From the NCBI GenBank assembly GCA_947504115.1, contig CANNGH010000005.1, forward strand, positions 186,001 to 250,000: 64,000 nucleotides of DNA. The letters are read 5' to 3'. The translations under genes and the position numbers were made by a program. Below, piece by piece: positions 52,144 to 63,163 of this stretch. Origin of the DNA: an uncultured Sedimentitalea sp. GTDB lineage: Bacteria > Pseudomonadota > Alphaproteobacteria > Rhodobacterales > Rhodobacteraceae. How positions within the stretch are numbered: position 1 is the first letter of the stretch; the number at the start of each line of letters is the position of its first letter. The notes beneath the pieces are model-generated. The model was given only the letters and a program-made list of their open reading frames with translations. It was not told the DNA's origin and searched no databases.

Positions 52144-52824
52144 TTACCGCTCAAGCTGCCCGCTCTCCAGCCGCAGCACCCGGTCCATCCGTCCCGCCAG
52201 TTCCATGTTGTGCGTCGCGATCAGTGCCGACAGACCGGTGCCGGAAACCAGTTCCATCAGCGCACCGAACACCTGATCCGATGTCGCCGGGTCCAGATTT
52301 CCGGTCGGCTCGTCCGCCAGCAGCAGGCGCGGGCGGTTGGCCAGCGCGCGGCAGAAGGCGACGCGCTGCTGCTCGCCCCCCGACAGCGCGGCAGGGCGGT
52401 GGGCGGCGCGCGGTTTGATACCGACCCGGTCCAACAGATCATCGGCGCGCGCCTGTGCCTCGGTTGCGCCGGTGCCGTTGGCCAGTTGCGGCAGAATAAT
52501 ATTCTCGGCGGCGCTGAATTCCGGCAGCAGGTGATGAAACTGATAGATGAACCCGATATCGCGCCGCCGCATCGCGGTGCGGGCGCGGTCGGTGGTTCCG
52601 CTCATGTCCTGCCCGCCGATCTCGACCAGTCCTGTATCGGGCGTATCCAGCAGCCCGGCGATATGCAGCAGCGTCGATTTCCCGGCCCCCGAGGGCGCGA
52701 CCAGCGCCACCACCTCGCCCGGCGCCAGCACCAGGTCGACGCCGCGCAGCACCTGCACCTCGCCGGGTTCGCCACGGTTATAGGTCTTGCTCAGCCCCTC
52801 CAGGCGCAGGATCGGATCACTCAT
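52144..52824 (-). CDS. lolD: Lipoprotein-releasing ABC transporter ATPase LolD
   Basis: Energises release of lipoproteins from the inner membrane. The 226-residue protein has Walker [12 protein letters not shown], signature [15 protein letters not shown], Walker [14 protein letters not shown] and a switch histidine in [11 protein letters not shown]. It overlaps the lolC/E gene by eight bases and is co-translated. In this genome the transporter is next to a glycosyltransferase gene and, beyond, proS; relatives have proS directly upstream. Confidence 0.93.
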   Translation of the reverse strand: MSDPILRLEGLSKTYNRGEPGEVQVLRGVDLVLAPGEVVALVAPSGAGKSTLLHIAGLLDTPDTGLVEIGGQDMSGTTDRARTAMRRRDIGFIYQFHHLLPEFSAAENIILPQLANGTGATEAQARADDLLDRVGIKPRAAHRPAALSGGEQQRVAFCRALANRPRLLLADEPTGNLDPATSDQVFGALMELVSGTGLSALIATHNMELAGRMDRVLRLESGQLER

Positions 52825-54103
52825 AACGCAACGCCTCGACCGGGTTCATCCGCGCGGCGCGGCGGGCGGGAAATATCGTCACCAGAAACGACAATCCCAG
52901 CGACAAAGCGACCGCCGAGAGCACGTCGGACAGGTGCAGTTCCGCTGGCAGGTTGTAGATGCCCCGGATCGACGGATCCCACACACCCCCGCCCATCGCG
53001 TAGTTCACAAAGGAAAAGATCGGGTCGATATAGATCGCGAACAGGCAGCCCAGCACCACCCCCATCGCGGTGCCGATCAGCCCGGTAAAGGCGCCGCAGA
53101 TGAAGAATACCCGCATGACCGAGCCTTCGGACAGGCCGATGGTGCGCAATATCCCGATATCGCGCCCCTTGTTCTTGACCAGCATGATCAGCCCCGAAAC
53201 GATGTTCATCGCCGCGATCAGCACCAGAATCGACAGGATCACGAACATCACGTTATCCTCGACCTCCAGCGCGCGCAGAAACCCGCCCGAGGCATCGCGC
53301 CAGGTCCAGACCTGCGCCCCCTCGCCCACCGCGCGCAGGATATCCAGCGCGATCGGCTCGATCTGTTCGGGGTTCTGCACCATCACCTCAAGTTCATCCG
53401 CGACGCCCTCGCGGTTGAAATAGGCCTGCGCCTCGGCGAACGGCATGTAGACGCGGGTGCGGTCGATGTCATAGCGCCCGGCGGAAAAGATATAGACCAC
53501 CTCATAGGCGTTGATGCGCGGGCTGGTGCCGAACGGTGTCTTGACCCCCTCGGGCGATATCAGCTTGATCTTGTCGCCCACCTGCGCCCCGATCTCGCGC
53601 GCGACACCCGAGCCGATGGCGATACCCTCGTCGAAACGGCCCAGATCGCCCCGCGCCTGCTCGCTTTCGGCGATGCCCGGCAGGCTTTGCAGATCGCCCG
53701 CAGCGATCCCGAACACCTCGACCCCGGCATTGCTGCCGCGCAGGGACACCATCACCTGTCCCTTCACCAGCGGCGCGGCGCGGATGACGCCCGGCACCTG
53801 TGCCACGCGACCTGCCCATGCCTCGTAATCGGCAATCGTGCGGTCAACGCGCCCGTCCTCGCCGACCTGTCCGGCGCTATAGACGGTGACGTGGGCATTG
53901 GCGCCCAGAATGGTGCCGACGAATTCCGACCGGAACCCCGAACGCACCGCCAGCGTCGCGATCAGCGCGAACACCGCCAGCGTGATCCCGATCAGGCTGA
54001 TCCAGGTCATCACGCTCACGCCCCCCTCGGCCCGGCGGGCACGCAGATAGCGCCAGGCGATCATCCATTCGAACGGAGCAAAGGGGGGCGGAGTATGGGC
54101 CAT
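52817..54103 (-). CDS. lolC: Lipoprotein-releasing ABC transporter permease LolC/E
   Basis: The 428-residue inner-membrane protein has four membrane segments (about 25-50, 270-295, 325-350, 380-405) and a large periplasmic MacB-like domain between the first two. [28 protein letters not shown] is the first; [46 protein letters not shown]-like sequence is the ATPase coupling helix. It is a single LolC/E (LolF-like) protein, as in many alphaproteobacteria. The ATG at 54103 has AGGA upstream. Preceded by a gap with no minus-strand gene before the glycosyltransferase. Confidence 0.9.
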   Translation of the reverse strand: MAHTPPPFAPFEWMIAWRYLRARRAEGGVSVMTWISLIGITLAVFALIATLAVRSGFRSEFVGTILGANAHVTVYSAGQVGEDGRVDRTIADYEAWAGRVAQVPGVIRAAPLVKGQVMVSLRGSNAGVEVFGIAAGDLQSLPGIAESEQARGDLGRFDEGIAIGSGVAREIGAQVGDKIKLISPEGVKTPFGTSPRINAYEVVYIFSAGRYDIDRTRVYMPFAEAQAYFNREGVADELEVMVQNPEQIEPIALDILRAVGEGAQVWTWRDASGGFLRALEVEDNVMFVILSILVLIAAMNIVSGLIMLVKNKGRDIGILRTIGLSEGSVMRVFFICGAFTGLIGTAMGVVLGCLFAIYIDPIFSFVNYAMGGGVWDPSIRGIYNLPAELHLSDVLSAVALSLGLSFLVTIFPARRAARMNPVEALRYE

Positions 54104-54257
54104 GTCGTGTCCTGATTGAGGTCGCTGACCGGATACACGGACCCAAGTTGCCGTCAAGTCCTGCCTTCGCTGTTTCCAGCCGTAATACTCCAGCAGCGAT
54201 TGTCAGTTGGTCGGCATTGTGGCAAGGGGTCGGCACCGATTGGAACAGGGCCATTAC

Positions 54258-55094
54258 GTGACCGTCATATCGCTAACTTCCATCCCGCCGCGCTTTGGCA
54301 TGTTGCAACAGACGCTGTCGAGCCTAATGAAGCAGACAGCAGATCTGACAGAAATCAGGGTGAACATTCCCCGCAGCTATCGTCGGTTTCCAGAAGGCAG
54401 CTTTTCCCTGCCATCTGTGCCGGACGGCGTGCGGATCGTGCAAGTCGAGCATGACTATGGTCCCGCCACAAAAGTGCTGCCAACGCTGACGGACCACGCT
54501 GACAGCGATATGCCGATCATTTACTGTGACGATGATCGCCTCGTCTCTCCACTATGGGCGCAGAACCTCATAGAGGCCAGCCGTCATCGTCCGGATATGT
54601 GTATTGCGAACGCCGGTTGGGATTTGGAGCAGCTTGGCTTCTCGTTGACCCGTAGCAGCGATACTTCAAGACGCGCTATCAGGTTGCGGTCGCGGTGGGA
54701 TCTGCGGTATCGGATTCAAAGATTGCAACAGAAGGTGCAGGAATTACGGCAGGGGCGCCCGCAGCCCAAACCGTTCCGCACCAAGAACTACCGTCAAACC
54801 GGTCATATTGATATAATGGAAGGGTGCGGCGGCGTTCTTGTGAAGTCGCGGTTTTTCGCTCCAGAGGTTTTCCGCGTTCCTGACAAACTGTGGAGTGTCG
54901 ATGATATCTGGTTGTCCGGCATTGCGGCCTACAACGGCGTGCATATCTGGGGTAACAACGGCTATATGCCGAACGAGATCGCCGGCGCTGAACAGGATGC
55001 ATTGTGCAACAGCACATTAGAGGGCCTCAACCGTCAACAGGCCAATCTGGAATGTGTTCTGTTCATGCAGCGGGAGTTTGGAATCTGGAAATAA
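54258..55094 (+). CDS. Glycosyltransferase-like protein (GT-A fold)
   Basis: The 278-residue protein begins with VTVISLTSIPPRF, and has a possible metal-binding CDDD in IIYCDDDRLVSPLWAQ and GGVLVKSRFFAPEVF. These suggest a GT-A glycosyltransferase; closest pattern is a lipopolysaccharide or capsule-type transferase. The GTG at 54258 is used, after CAGGG, as it begins the conserved core. Sequence is clearly lower in GC than lolC and proS. It is on the strand opposite to lolC/E, and is convergent with the next glycosyltransferase. Sugar unknown. Confidence 0.72.
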   Translation: MTVISLTSIPPRFGMLQQTLSSLMKQTADLTEIRVNIPRSYRRFPEGSFSLPSVPDGVRIVQVEHDYGPATKVLPTLTDHADSDMPIIYCDDDRLVSPLWAQNLIEASRHRPDMCIANAGWDLEQLGFSLTRSSDTSRRAIRLRSRWDLRYRIQRLQQKVQELRQGRPQPKPFRTKNYRQTGHIDIMEGCGGVLVKSRFFAPEVFRVPDKLWSVDDIWLSGIAAYNGVHIWGNNGYMPNEIAGAEQDALCNSTLEGLNRQQANLECVLFMQREFGIWK

Positions 55095-55130
55095 TTTTTG
55101 TAAAAATATTTCTGGTACTGTTAATTCAAT

Positions 55131-56036
55131 TTAATCCGTAAAATTATCCCAGCGACGCCAAGGCTGCAACCGCCGCCGCGCCGTTTTAATTAAACTATAA
55201 CGCGCGGCGTTGCGTACTGCTACATTGTGCTTATTGGCTCGAAGAATCGCCCACGATACGCGTAAAGGCAGTTGCCCGACGCGGACCCAATTTATGCGAT
55301 CTTCTTCAGAGTATCGGCTCATATCGACAAAAGGCTCATAATTTTTGCGCCAAACCCTCGCCACTTCAACACCATTACGATAGGAATCCGCCGAGAGGCC
55401 TCCACGATGAAAGACTGAAATTGGAAATGAGGCGGCGCTGGGTTTATATCCGTTCAACAACAGCCGCAGCGCCATATCGTAATCGGCGACAATTTTAAAT
55501 TGCAGATCATGCCCGCCGAGTTCCAAAAAGGCGGACCGACGAATAAACGTTGAGTTATGGCAGAAAGGTATGCTCCGAAGCATACCTTTCGTGCCCATCC
55601 TCCGCACATGAAAGCTGCTGCCATCGGTATTGACATATACAGTTTCACCAAACGCATAATCCGGATCGTGTTCTGCCAGATGCGCCTGCATCCGCTCCAG
55701 CGAATCCACCTCTGCGATCAGATCATCCGAATTCAGAAACACCACGTATTCGCCACGACAGGCGTCCACGGCCTTGTTCATCGCGTCGTATAGGCCGCTG
55801 TCGGGTTCGCTGTGAAACCGGACGGGGGTGGTGCCCCCGCCCGTCTCGATCTCGGCGATCTTGCCCTTGATCAGGTCCTGCGTGCCGTCGGTCGAAGCGC
55901 CGTCCCAGATGACATGTTCCAGATCGCGGCAGGTCTGGTTCTGGACGCACTCCATCGCGTCCAGGATCGACTGCCGCCGCCCCGCCTCGATCAGGTTGCG
56001 GGTGACGGTGATGACCGAGATGGTCGGACCGCTCAT
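55131..56036 (-). CDS. Family 2 glycosyltransferase
   Basis: The 301-residue protein has the GT2 start [24 protein letters not shown], the DxD-region [23 protein letters not shown] and the acceptor-side [13 protein letters not shown]-terminal half is high-GC, C-terminal half (55131 to about 55700) is AT-rich, suggesting a mosaic. It overlaps the proS stop by four bases (ATGA) so is translationally coupled to proS. Transfers a sugar, probably to a cell-surface glycan. The partner at 54258 may act on the same product; not proven. Confidence 0.83.
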   Translation of the reverse strand: MSGPTISVITVTRNLIEAGRRQSILDAMECVQNQTCRDLEHVIWDGASTDGTQDLIKGKIAEIETGGGTTPVRFHSEPDSGLYDAMNKAVDACRGEYVVFLNSDDLIAEVDSLERMQAHLAEHDPDYAFGETVYVNTDGSSFHVRRMGTKGMLRSIPFCHNSTFIRRSAFLELGGHDLQFKIVADYDMALRLLLNGYKPSAASFPISVFHRGGLSADSYRNGVEVARVWRKNYEPFVDMSRYSEEDRINWVRVGQLPLRVSWAILRANKHNVAVRNAARYSLIKTARRRLQPWRRWDNFTD

Positions 56037-57373
56037 GCCGCCGCCGCATAGATCGCCGCGACGCGTTTCACCGCCTCTTCGGGGGGCAGTTCCTCGCTTT
56101 CGCCGGTGCGGCGGCAGGTCAGTTCGACCACGCCGTTCTTCAGCCCGCGCGGGCCTACGGTGATGCGCCAGGGCAGGCCGATCAGGTCCATCGTGGCGAA
56201 CTTGCCGCCCGCGCGTTCGTTGCGGTCGTCGTAAAGCGGCTCAAACCCCAGCGCGGTCAGCGCGCCGTAAAGCGATTCGCAGGCCGCGTCGGCCTCGGCG
56301 TCGCCCTGTTTCAGGTTGACGATGCCGCAATGGAACGGGGTCACGCCTTCGGGCCAGATGATGCCGCGCTCGTCATGGCTGGCCTCGATGATCGCGCCCA
56401 GCAGGCGGGACACGCCGATGCCGTGGCTGCCCATATGCACCGGCACCGACTGCCCGTCCGGTCCCTGCACCGTGGCCCCCATCGGGTCGGAATACTTGGT
56501 GCCGAAATAGAAGATCTGCCCCACCTCGATGCCCCGGCTGCTGTGACGGCGCGCTTCGGGGATCTGCTCGAACCGGGCCGCGTCATGGGTTTCGTCGGTG
56601 CGGGCATAGGGTGTCGTCCAGTCGCGCACGATCTCGGCACATTGCGCGCGGTCGTCGTAATCGACTTTGCGGTTGCCCAGGGTCAGGTTCAGGATGTCGG
56701 CGTCATAGAACACTTCGGATTCGCCGGTTTCCGCCAGCACGAGGAATTCATGCGTATCCTCGCCCCCGATCGGCCCGCTGTCGGCGCGCATCGGGATCGC
56801 CTTGAGACCCATGCGTTCATATGTGCGCAGATAGCTGACCATGTGGCGGTTATAGGCGTGCATCGCGTCCTCGCGCGTGAGGTCGAAATTATAGCCGTCC
56901 TTCATCAGGAATTCGCGCCCGCGCATGACGCCGAAGCGGGGGCGGATCTCGTCGCGGAACTTCCACTGGATCTGATACAGCGTCAGCGGCAGATCCTTGT
57001 AGCTGCTGACATGGGAGCGGAAGATATCGGTGATCAACTCCTCGTTGGTCGGCCCATAGAGCATGTCGCGCCCCTGCCGATCGGTAATGCGCAGCATCTC
57101 CTCGCCGTAATCGTCGTAGCGCCCGGATTCGCGCCACAGATCGGCGGATTGCAGCGTCGGCATCAGCATCGGGATGTGGCCGGCGCGCACCTGTTCCTCG
57201 TGCACGATGTTCTCGATCCTGCGCAGCACGCGATAGCCCAGCGGCAGCCACGAATAGATGCCGGCAGTGGCCTGCTTGATCATGCCCGCACGCAGCATCA
57301 GGCGGTGGCTGACGATCTGCGCCTCGGAGGGGGTTTCTTTCAGCACGGGAAGGAAATAGCGGGACAGGCGCAT
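56033..57373 (-). CDS. proS: Prolyl-tRNA synthetase ProS (short type)
   Basis: Charges tRNA-Pro. The 446-residue class II synthetase has [49 protein letters not shown] (motif 1), [32 protein letters not shown] (motif 2) and the C-terminal [18 protein letters not shown] (motif 3). The editing insertion of E. coli ProS (about 180 residues) is absent, as in alphaproteobacteria. ATG at 57373. The gene is followed without gap by the family 2 glycosyltransferase. Confidence 0.95.
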   Translation of the reverse strand: MRLSRYFLPVLKETPSEAQIVSHRLMLRAGMIKQATAGIYSWLPLGYRVLRRIENIVHEEQVRAGHIPMLMPTLQSADLWRESGRYDDYGEEMLRITDRQGRDMLYGPTNEELITDIFRSHVSSYKDLPLTLYQIQWKFRDEIRPRFGVMRGREFLMKDGYNFDLTREDAMHAYNRHMVSYLRTYERMGLKAIPMRADSGPIGGEDTHEFLVLAETGESEVFYDADILNLTLGNRKVDYDDRAQCAEIVRDWTTPYARTDETHDAARFEQIPEARRHSSRGIEVGQIFYFGTKYSDPMGATVQGPDGQSVPVHMGSHGIGVSRLLGAIIEASHDERGIIWPEGVTPFHCGIVNLKQGDAEADAACESLYGALTALGFEPLYDDRNERAGGKFATMDLIGLPWRITVGPRGLKNGVVELTCRRTGESEELPPEEAVKRVAAIYAAAA

Positions 57374-57528
57374 GGAGACGGGAACCTTTCGGGGTGTTCT
57401 GTGGTTGCCCTGATCTATGCCAAAGGGCGCGGGCAGGCAATCGGGCAATAGGCGGGGCGACGCACCTTGCCCTTGCAACGCTTTGCCCTTTGCGCAATGT
57501 GGAGACAGAGCAGCAATTCAGGGACAGC

Positions 57529-58629
57529 ATGTCACTTTCGGCGCGCGATCAGCTAAAATACTGGGGGATCGCCGCATTGGTGTTCGCCGTCGTGCTGTGG
57601 TTTCTGGGCGACGTGCTTTTGCCGTTCGTTCTGGGTATGGCGATCGCGTATTTACTGGATCCCGTGGCCGACCGCTTGCAACGCTGGGGCCTGTCGCGCG
57701 GCGCGGCGACGGCGGTGATAACGGTCGGTGCGATCCTGGTCTTCGTGCTGGCCGCCCTTGTGCTGATCCCGGCGCTGGTCGCACAGACCATCGACCTGAT
57801 CGATCTGGCTCCCCAACTGCTCAGCCGCCTTCAGGATTTTCTGGCCCAGCATTTTCCAAACGCGCTCGATGAAGGTGCTCCGGCGCGCGAGGCCCTGAAT
57901 TCGATAGGTCAGACGATAAAGGAACGCGGGCCGCAATTGTTCGAAACGGTGCTGGGGTCTCTGGGGTCGTTCATCAACGTCATGGTGCTGCTGGTGATCG
58001 TGCCGGTGGTCGCGGTCTACATGCTGCTCGACTGGGACAGGATGACGGCGCGGATCGACGCACTGCTGCCACGCGATCACGCGCCGGTGGTGCGCCGTCT
58101 GGCGCGCGACATCGACGCGTCGCTGTCGGGCTTCATCCGCGGCATGGGCACGGTCTGCCTGATCCTCGGCATCTATTACGCAGTGGCGCTGATGGTGGTG
58201 GGGCTGCAGTTCGGGCTGGTCGTCGGGTTCATCGCCGGTTTGTTGACCTTCATCCCCTATCTCGGTGCGATGATCGGCGGCGTGTTGGCGATCGGTCTGG
58301 CGCTGTTCCAGTTCTGGGGCGAATGGTGGTGGATCGCGGCGGTCGCGGTGATCTTTCTTCTGGGTCAGTTCGCCGAGGGCAATTTCCTGACGCCCAAGCT
58401 GGTCGGAGACTCGGTCGGGCTGCATCCGGTCTGGCTGATCCTCGCGCTGTCGGTGTTCGGGGCGCTGTTCGGGTTCGTCGGCATGCTGGTGGCGGTGCCG
58501 CTGATGGCCGCGCTTGGCGTGATCGCGCGGTTCGGCGTCGACCAGTATCTTGACAGCAGCCTTTATGGCGGCATGTCCGGACCGGCGGCCAATCTTGTCC
58601 ACGGCGCGCCGGAGCGGGACCGGCCCTGA
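57529..58629 (+). CDS. AI-2E family (PerM-type) permease
   Basis: The 366-residue membrane protein has eight or so hydrophobic segments, the AI-2E/PerM signature FGLVVGFIAGLLTFIPYLGAMIGGVLAIG and LGQFAEGNFLTPKLVGDSVGLHPVWLILAL. AGGGA precedes the ATG. Role may be transport of small molecules or Na+/H+ exchange; family function is unsettled. It ends one base before the hdaA start, so co-translation with hdaA is likely. Confidence 0.87.
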   Translation: MSLSARDQLKYWGIAALVFAVVLWFLGDVLLPFVLGMAIAYLLDPVADRLQRWGLSRGAATAVITVGAILVFVLAALVLIPALVAQTIDLIDLAPQLLSRLQDFLAQHFPNALDEGAPAREALNSIGQTIKERGPQLFETVLGSLGSFINVMVLLVIVPVVAVYMLLDWDRMTARIDALLPRDHAPVVRRLARDIDASLSGFIRGMGTVCLILGIYYAVALMVVGLQFGLVVGFIAGLLTFIPYLGAMIGGVLAIGLALFQFWGEWWWIAAVAVIFLLGQFAEGNFLTPKLVGDSVGLHPVWLILALSVFGALFGFVGMLVAVPLMAALGVIARFGVDQYLDSSLYGGMSGPAANLVHGAPERDRP

Positions 58630-58630
58630 C

Positions 58631-59311
58631 ATGGCGCAACAACTGCATTTCGACCTGCCCGCGAAACCGGCGCTGGGGCGTGGCGATTTCTTCGTTTCGC
58701 CCGCCAATGCGCTTGCGGTGGCCATGATCGACATGTCGCAAGGCTGGCCCTCGGGCAAATTGGTGCTGAGCGGTCCGGGCGGCGCCGGCAAGACCCATCT
58801 GGCTCATGTCTGGGCCGCGGCCAGCGGCGCGCGGATCGTTGCCGCGCGCGATCTGGAACAGGGTGACATTCCCGATTTGGCCAGCGGTCCCATCGCCGTC
58901 GAGGACGTTCCCGACATCGCCGATCATCCGCAGGCGCAAGAGGCGCTGTTCCATCTTCACAATCTGGCCCTGGCCGAAGGCAATCGCCTGCTGCTGACCG
59001 GGCGCGGGGCGCCGCGTCACTGGCGCCTGTCCCTGCCCGATCTGCAAAGCCGGGTCGACGGAACCCACCATGTCGCGCTCGAACCGCCCGACGACGCGTT
59101 GTTGGCCGCCCTGCTGGCCAAGCTGTTCGCCGACCGCCAGATTGCCCCGAAACCCGATCTGATTCCCTATCTGGTCACCCGCATCGACCGCTCGTTCGAT
59201 GCGGCGGCCTCCGTCGTGGCGCGGCTGGACCGGGCCGCGCTGACCGAAGCCCGCCCGCTGACACGCGCCCTTGCCGTGCGGCTGCTTGGCGGGGACGCCA
59301 CCAGCAGCTAG
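58631..59311 (+). CDS. hdaA: DnaA-homologous regulator HdaA
   Basis: HdaA promotes DnaA-ATP hydrolysis on the sliding clamp and so limits re-initiation. The 226-residue protein begins MAQQLHFDLP, with a clamp-binding motif of the form Q-L-x-F-D-L, then the AAA+ Walker A GPGGAGKTH (48-56), VEDVPDI as Walker B region and a sensor-type arginine in LQSRVDG. The C-terminal helical part matches DnaA domain III. Unlike DnaA it has no DNA-binding domain IV. Directly follows the AI-2E permease; ppk and ppx follow, the arrangement of other alphaproteobacteria. Confidence 0.9.
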   Translation: MAQQLHFDLPAKPALGRGDFFVSPANALAVAMIDMSQGWPSGKLVLSGPGGAGKTHLAHVWAAASGARIVAARDLEQGDIPDLASGPIAVEDVPDIADHPQAQEALFHLHNLALAEGNRLLLTGRGAPRHWRLSLPDLQSRVDGTHHVALEPPDDALLAALLAKLFADRQIAPKPDLIPYLVTRIDRSFDAAASVVARLDRAALTEARPLTRALAVRLLGGDATSS

Positions 59312-59353
59312 GCTGCACCCCTCGCCGCTCCCTCTGGCCGGAACATTTGCACC

Positions 59354-61528
59354 ATGACCCAAGCCGACTTTCTCAAGCATCCGTTTCCCGAGCCCGTTGC
59401 GCTGCCCGATCTCGATATCGAGGGGCCGGGGCGGTTCTATAACCGCGAACTCAGCTGGCTGGGCTTCAACTGGCGGGTGCTGGAAGAGGCGAAAAACCCC
59501 CGCGTGCCGCTGCTGGAGCGGCTTCGGTTCCTGTCGATCTCGGCCAACAATCTGGATGAATTCTATACCGTGCGCGTCGCCGGCCTGCGCGAACTGGCGC
59601 GGGCCGGCAATACCACCCCCGCCGCCGACGGGCTGACCCCGGCGGAACAGCTTGTGCTGATAAACGAGGATGCCCGCCGCCTGATGCAATCGCAACAGCG
59701 TGTCCTGACCCGGCTTGAGGCCGAGATGGAAGAGGCGGGAATTTCGCTGCTGGACCATGATGACGTCGAACCGTCGGACCTGCCCTATCTGGACGATGTC
59801 TTTTTGAACCGGGTCTTTCCGGTGCTGTCGCCACTGGCCATCGACCCGGCACATCCGTTCCCGTTCATTCCCAACACCGGCTTCTCGCTGGCGCTGCAAC
59901 TGGAACGCACCCGCGACAAGCGCGCCCTGCAGGCATTGCTGCCGATTCCGCAGCAGATCGACCGCTTTATCGCGCTGCCCGATCACGGCGAGGTCCGCCG
60001 TTTCCTGCCGCTGGAACAATTGCTGCTGCTCAAGATCGAGGACCTGTTTCCCGGCTACCGGCGCAAGGCGCATTTCGCATTCCGCGTGCTGCGCGACAGC
60101 GATCTGGAACTTGAGGAAGAGGCCGAGGATCTGGTGCGTGAATTCGAGGTCGCGCTGAAACGGCGCCGCCGCGGCGAAGTGGTGCGCATGACCCATTCCG
60201 CCGGCGGTGCGGGCAAGCTGATGCAGACGGTGATGCAGGAACTGGGCGTCGGCCCCGGCGAACTGGTCGAGATCGACGGCATGATCGGCATGGCCGACCT
60301 TGGCCAGATGGTGCGTGACGACCGCCCCGACCTGCTGTGGCCGTCCTTCACCCCGCGCGTGCCCGAACGCATCACCGACCACGACGGCGACATGTTCGCC
60401 GCGATCCGCCAGAAAGACATGCTGCTGCATCATCCTTACGAGACATTCGACATGGTGGTGCGGTTCCTGCAGCAGGCGGCGCGCGATCCGGACGTGGTGG
60501 CGATCAAGCAGACGCTTTACCGCACCTCGCGCGACAGCCCCATCGTCGAGGCGCTGTGCGAGGCGGCAGAGGACGGCAAATCCGTCACCGCGCTGGTCGA
60601 GTTGAAGGCGCGGTTCGATGAGGCCGCCAATATCCGCCAATCCCGCCGACTGGAACGCGCGGGGGCGCATGTGGTCTATGGGTTCATCGACCTCAAGACC
60701 CACGCCAAGATCAGCACCGTGGTGCGCCGCGAGGGCGATCAGCTTGTGACCTATACCCATTACGGCACCGGCAATTACCATCCCATAACCGCACGCATCT
60801 ATACCGACCTGTCGCTGTTCACCTGCGACCGCGCGCTGGGACGGGATGCGACAAAGGTGTTCAATTTCCTGTCGGGTTACGCGCAACCCGAAGTGCTGGA
60901 AAACCTTGCGATCTCGCCGCTGACGCTGAAACCCCGCCTGCTCAAGATGATCGAGGCGGAAATCGCCCACGCCCGGGCCGGTCGCCCCGCCGTGATCTGG
61001 GCCAAGATGAACGCCCTGATCGATTCCGAGGTGATCGACGCGCTCTATCGGGCCAGTCAGGGGGGGGTGAAGATTTCGCTCGTCATTCGCGGCATTTGCG
61101 GTTTGCGCCCCGGCATCAAGGGGCTGAGCGAGAATATCCGGGTCAAGTCCATCGTCGGGCGCTTTCTGGAACATTCCCGCATCGTCTGTTTCGGCAACGG
61201 TCACGGCCTGCCGGACAAGAAGGCGCGCGTGTTCCTGTCCTCGGCCGACTGGATGGGGCGCAACCTGACGCGCCGTGTCGAAACGCTGATCGAGATCCAC
61301 AACAACACGGTCAAGGCGCAGATCGTCAGCCAGATCATGGCGGCCAATCTGGCGGATGTGGCGCAAAGCTGGGTGATGGCGCCCGATGGCAGCTTTGGCC
61401 GGCCACCGCTGAAGGAGGGCGAATTCGCCTTCAACTGTCACCGGTTCTTCATGGAAAACCCGTCGCTGTCGGGGCGCGGATCGGCGGGCGCGTCGGATGT
61501 GCCGGTGCTGACCCATACCGAAGACTGA
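59354..61528 (+). CDS. ppk: Polyphosphate kinase PPK1
   Basis: Makes polyphosphate from ATP. The 724-residue enzyme has N domain [52 protein letters not shown], the catalytic histidines His450 in DLKTHAKIS and His607 in [24 protein letters not shown] and FIDLKTHAK, and the magnesium-binding [12 protein letters not shown]-type region [23 protein letters not shown]. Both phosphohistidine-region histidines are intact. The next gene ppx would degrade the product. Position beside hdaA is conserved. Confidence 0.95.
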   Translation: MTQADFLKHPFPEPVALPDLDIEGPGRFYNRELSWLGFNWRVLEEAKNPRVPLLERLRFLSISANNLDEFYTVRVAGLRELARAGNTTPAADGLTPAEQLVLINEDARRLMQSQQRVLTRLEAEMEEAGISLLDHDDVEPSDLPYLDDVFLNRVFPVLSPLAIDPAHPFPFIPNTGFSLALQLERTRDKRALQALLPIPQQIDRFIALPDHGEVRRFLPLEQLLLLKIEDLFPGYRRKAHFAFRVLRDSDLELEEEAEDLVREFEVALKRRRRGEVVRMTHSAGGAGKLMQTVMQELGVGPGELVEIDGMIGMADLGQMVRDDRPDLLWPSFTPRVPERITDHDGDMFAAIRQKDMLLHHPYETFDMVVRFLQQAARDPDVVAIKQTLYRTSRDSPIVEALCEAAEDGKSVTALVELKARFDEAANIRQSRRLERAGAHVVYGFIDLKTHAKISTVVRREGDQLVTYTHYGTGNYHPITARIYTDLSLFTCDRALGRDATKVFNFLSGYAQPEVLENLAISPLTLKPRLLKMIEAEIAHARAGRPAVIWAKMNALIDSEVIDALYRASQGGVKISLVIRGICGLRPGIKGLSENIRVKSIVGRFLEHSRIVCFGNGHGLPDKKARVFLSSADWMGRNLTRRVETLIEIHNNTVKAQIVSQIMAANLADVAQSWVMAPDGSFGRPPLKEGEFAFNCHRFFMENPSLSGRGSAGASDVPVLTHTED

Positions 61529-61600
61529 GCGGCGGGTCCGCTTGCGCCTTGCACCGGGGCGAGCGATGGCGCATTTTGCCCGCGAGCGATGGGGGACGAC

Positions 61601-63157
61601 ATGAACGACGACGCGCAGGCCGCGACTCCGGCATGGGGCCCGTTCGGACGCGCGCTGTTCGATTCGCCCGGCGCGCGGAAACTGTCGCGGGTCGGGGTGG
61701 TCGATGTCGGTTCGAACTCGGTCCGGCTGGTGGTCTTTGACGGCGCGGCCCGCTCGCCCGCCTATTTCTACAACGAAAAGATCATGTGCGGTCTTGGCGC
61801 CGGCATGTCGGAAACCGGCACCCTGAATCCCGAGGGGCGCCAACGCGCGCTGGCGGCCCTGCGCCGGTTTCAGCATCTCGCGCAGGGCATGGACCTGCCG
61901 CCGCTGACCGCCGTGGCCACGGCGGCCGTGCGCGATGCCAGCGACGGCCCCGATTTTCGCGAGGAGGTGCGCCGCGAAACCGGGCTGAAAATCTGGGTGA
62001 TCGACGGCGAGGAAGAGGCACGGCTGTCGGCGCAGGGCGTGCTGCTGGGCTGGCCGGGTGCCTATGGGCTGGTCTGCGACATCGGCGGATCGTCGATGGA
62101 ACTGGCCGAAATCAACGACGGGCGCGTCGGGCGGCGATTGTCCTCGCAACTGGGGCCGCTCAAGCTGGGCAATCTGCCGGGCGGGCGCAAGGGGCGTCAG
62201 GCGCATGTCAAACAGGCGATCGAGGAACTGGCCGCGCAACTGGGGCCGCAGCGCGACCGCCTGTTCCTGGTCGGCGGCAGTTGGCGGGCCATCGCGCGCA
62301 TCGACATGGCGCGGCGCGGCTATCCGCTGACGGTGCTGCACGAATACCGCATGAATGCCCAGGCGGTGCGCGACACGATCAGCCATATCGAAACCTCGGA
62401 CCCGGCCACGCTGCGGCAGGCCACCGGCGTGTCGTCGGCGCGCATGGCGCTGGTGCCCATCGCCGCCGACGTGCTGACGCGGCTGGTGCGCACCTTTCGG
62501 CCCAAGGACATCGCGATTTCCAGCTATGGCATCCGCGAGGGGCTGCTTTACGAACAGATGCCCCAGCGCCTGCGCGACCGCGATCCGCTAGTCGAATCCT
62601 GCCGCTTTTCCGAGGCCAAGGACGCCCGGATGCCCGGTTTCGGCAAGACGCTGTTCAATTTCGTGATGCCGCTGTTCAAATCCGCCCCCGAAAGCCGCAT
62701 CCGGCTGGTCAAGGCGGCCTGTCTTCTGCACGACGTCAGTTGGCGCGCCCATCCCGATTACCGCGCCGAGGTTTGTTTCGACAATGCCACCCGCGCCAAT
62801 CTGGGCGGGCTGGACCATTCCGAACGTGTATTTCTCGGCATGGCGCTGCTGCACCGCTATTCCAACAAGCGTGAAGGCACACGGTTCGAGCCGCTTTACA
62901 GCCTGCTCGATGAAAAACGCCAGCAAGAGGCCGAAATCCTGGGCAAGGCGATGCGGTTCGGCGCGATGCTCTGGATGCAGAAAGACGCGCAGATGGCGTC
63001 GTTGCGCTGGTTTCCGAAGAAAAAGCTTCTGGAACTGCGCCTGTCCCGCGATGCCAGCGCGCTTTACGGCGAAGTGGCCGAATCGCGGTTTCTGTCGCTG
63101 GCCCGGTCGCTGGGCGCCGAGGTCAGCGTGAAACTGTTGAAACAGGATGCGTCGTAA
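61601..63157 (+). CDS. ppx: Exopolyphosphatase Ppx/GppA
   Basis: Removes terminal phosphates from polyphosphate. The 518-residue protein has the ASKHA fold: RVGVVDVGSNSVRLVVFDG (phosphate 1), YGLVCDIGGSSMELAEI (phosphate 2) and VIDGEEEARLSAQGV. The C-terminal HD-like helical half has LVKAACLLHDVSWRAHPDYR. ATG at 61601 (GGGGGA four bases before) is chosen over ATG at 61589. It follows ppk by 72 bases. The pair sets the polyphosphate level. Confidence 0.92.
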   Translation: MNDDAQAATPAWGPFGRALFDSPGARKLSRVGVVDVGSNSVRLVVFDGAARSPAYFYNEKIMCGLGAGMSETGTLNPEGRQRALAALRRFQHLAQGMDLPPLTAVATAAVRDASDGPDFREEVRRETGLKIWVIDGEEEARLSAQGVLLGWPGAYGLVCDIGGSSMELAEINDGRVGRRLSSQLGPLKLGNLPGGRKGRQAHVKQAIEELAAQLGPQRDRLFLVGGSWRAIARIDMARRGYPLTVLHEYRMNAQAVRDTISHIETSDPATLRQATGVSSARMALVPIAADVLTRLVRTFRPKDIAISSYGIREGLLYEQMPQRLRDRDPLVESCRFSEAKDARMPGFGKTLFNFVMPLFKSAPESRIRLVKAACLLHDVSWRAHPDYRAEVCFDNATRANLGGLDHSERVFLGMALLHRYSNKREGTRFEPLYSLLDEKRQQEAEILGKAMRFGAMLWMQKDAQMASLRWFPKKKLLELRLSRDASALYGEVAESRFLSLARSLGAEVSVKLLKQDAS

Positions 63158-63163
63158 CGGCGA

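Noticed and set aside
58250-62386. Minus-strand open frame of 1378 codons across hdaA, ppk and ppx
   Set aside because: It is a shadow caused by high-GC codon bias; it has no ordered domains, while the plus-strand genes have intact catalytic motifs.
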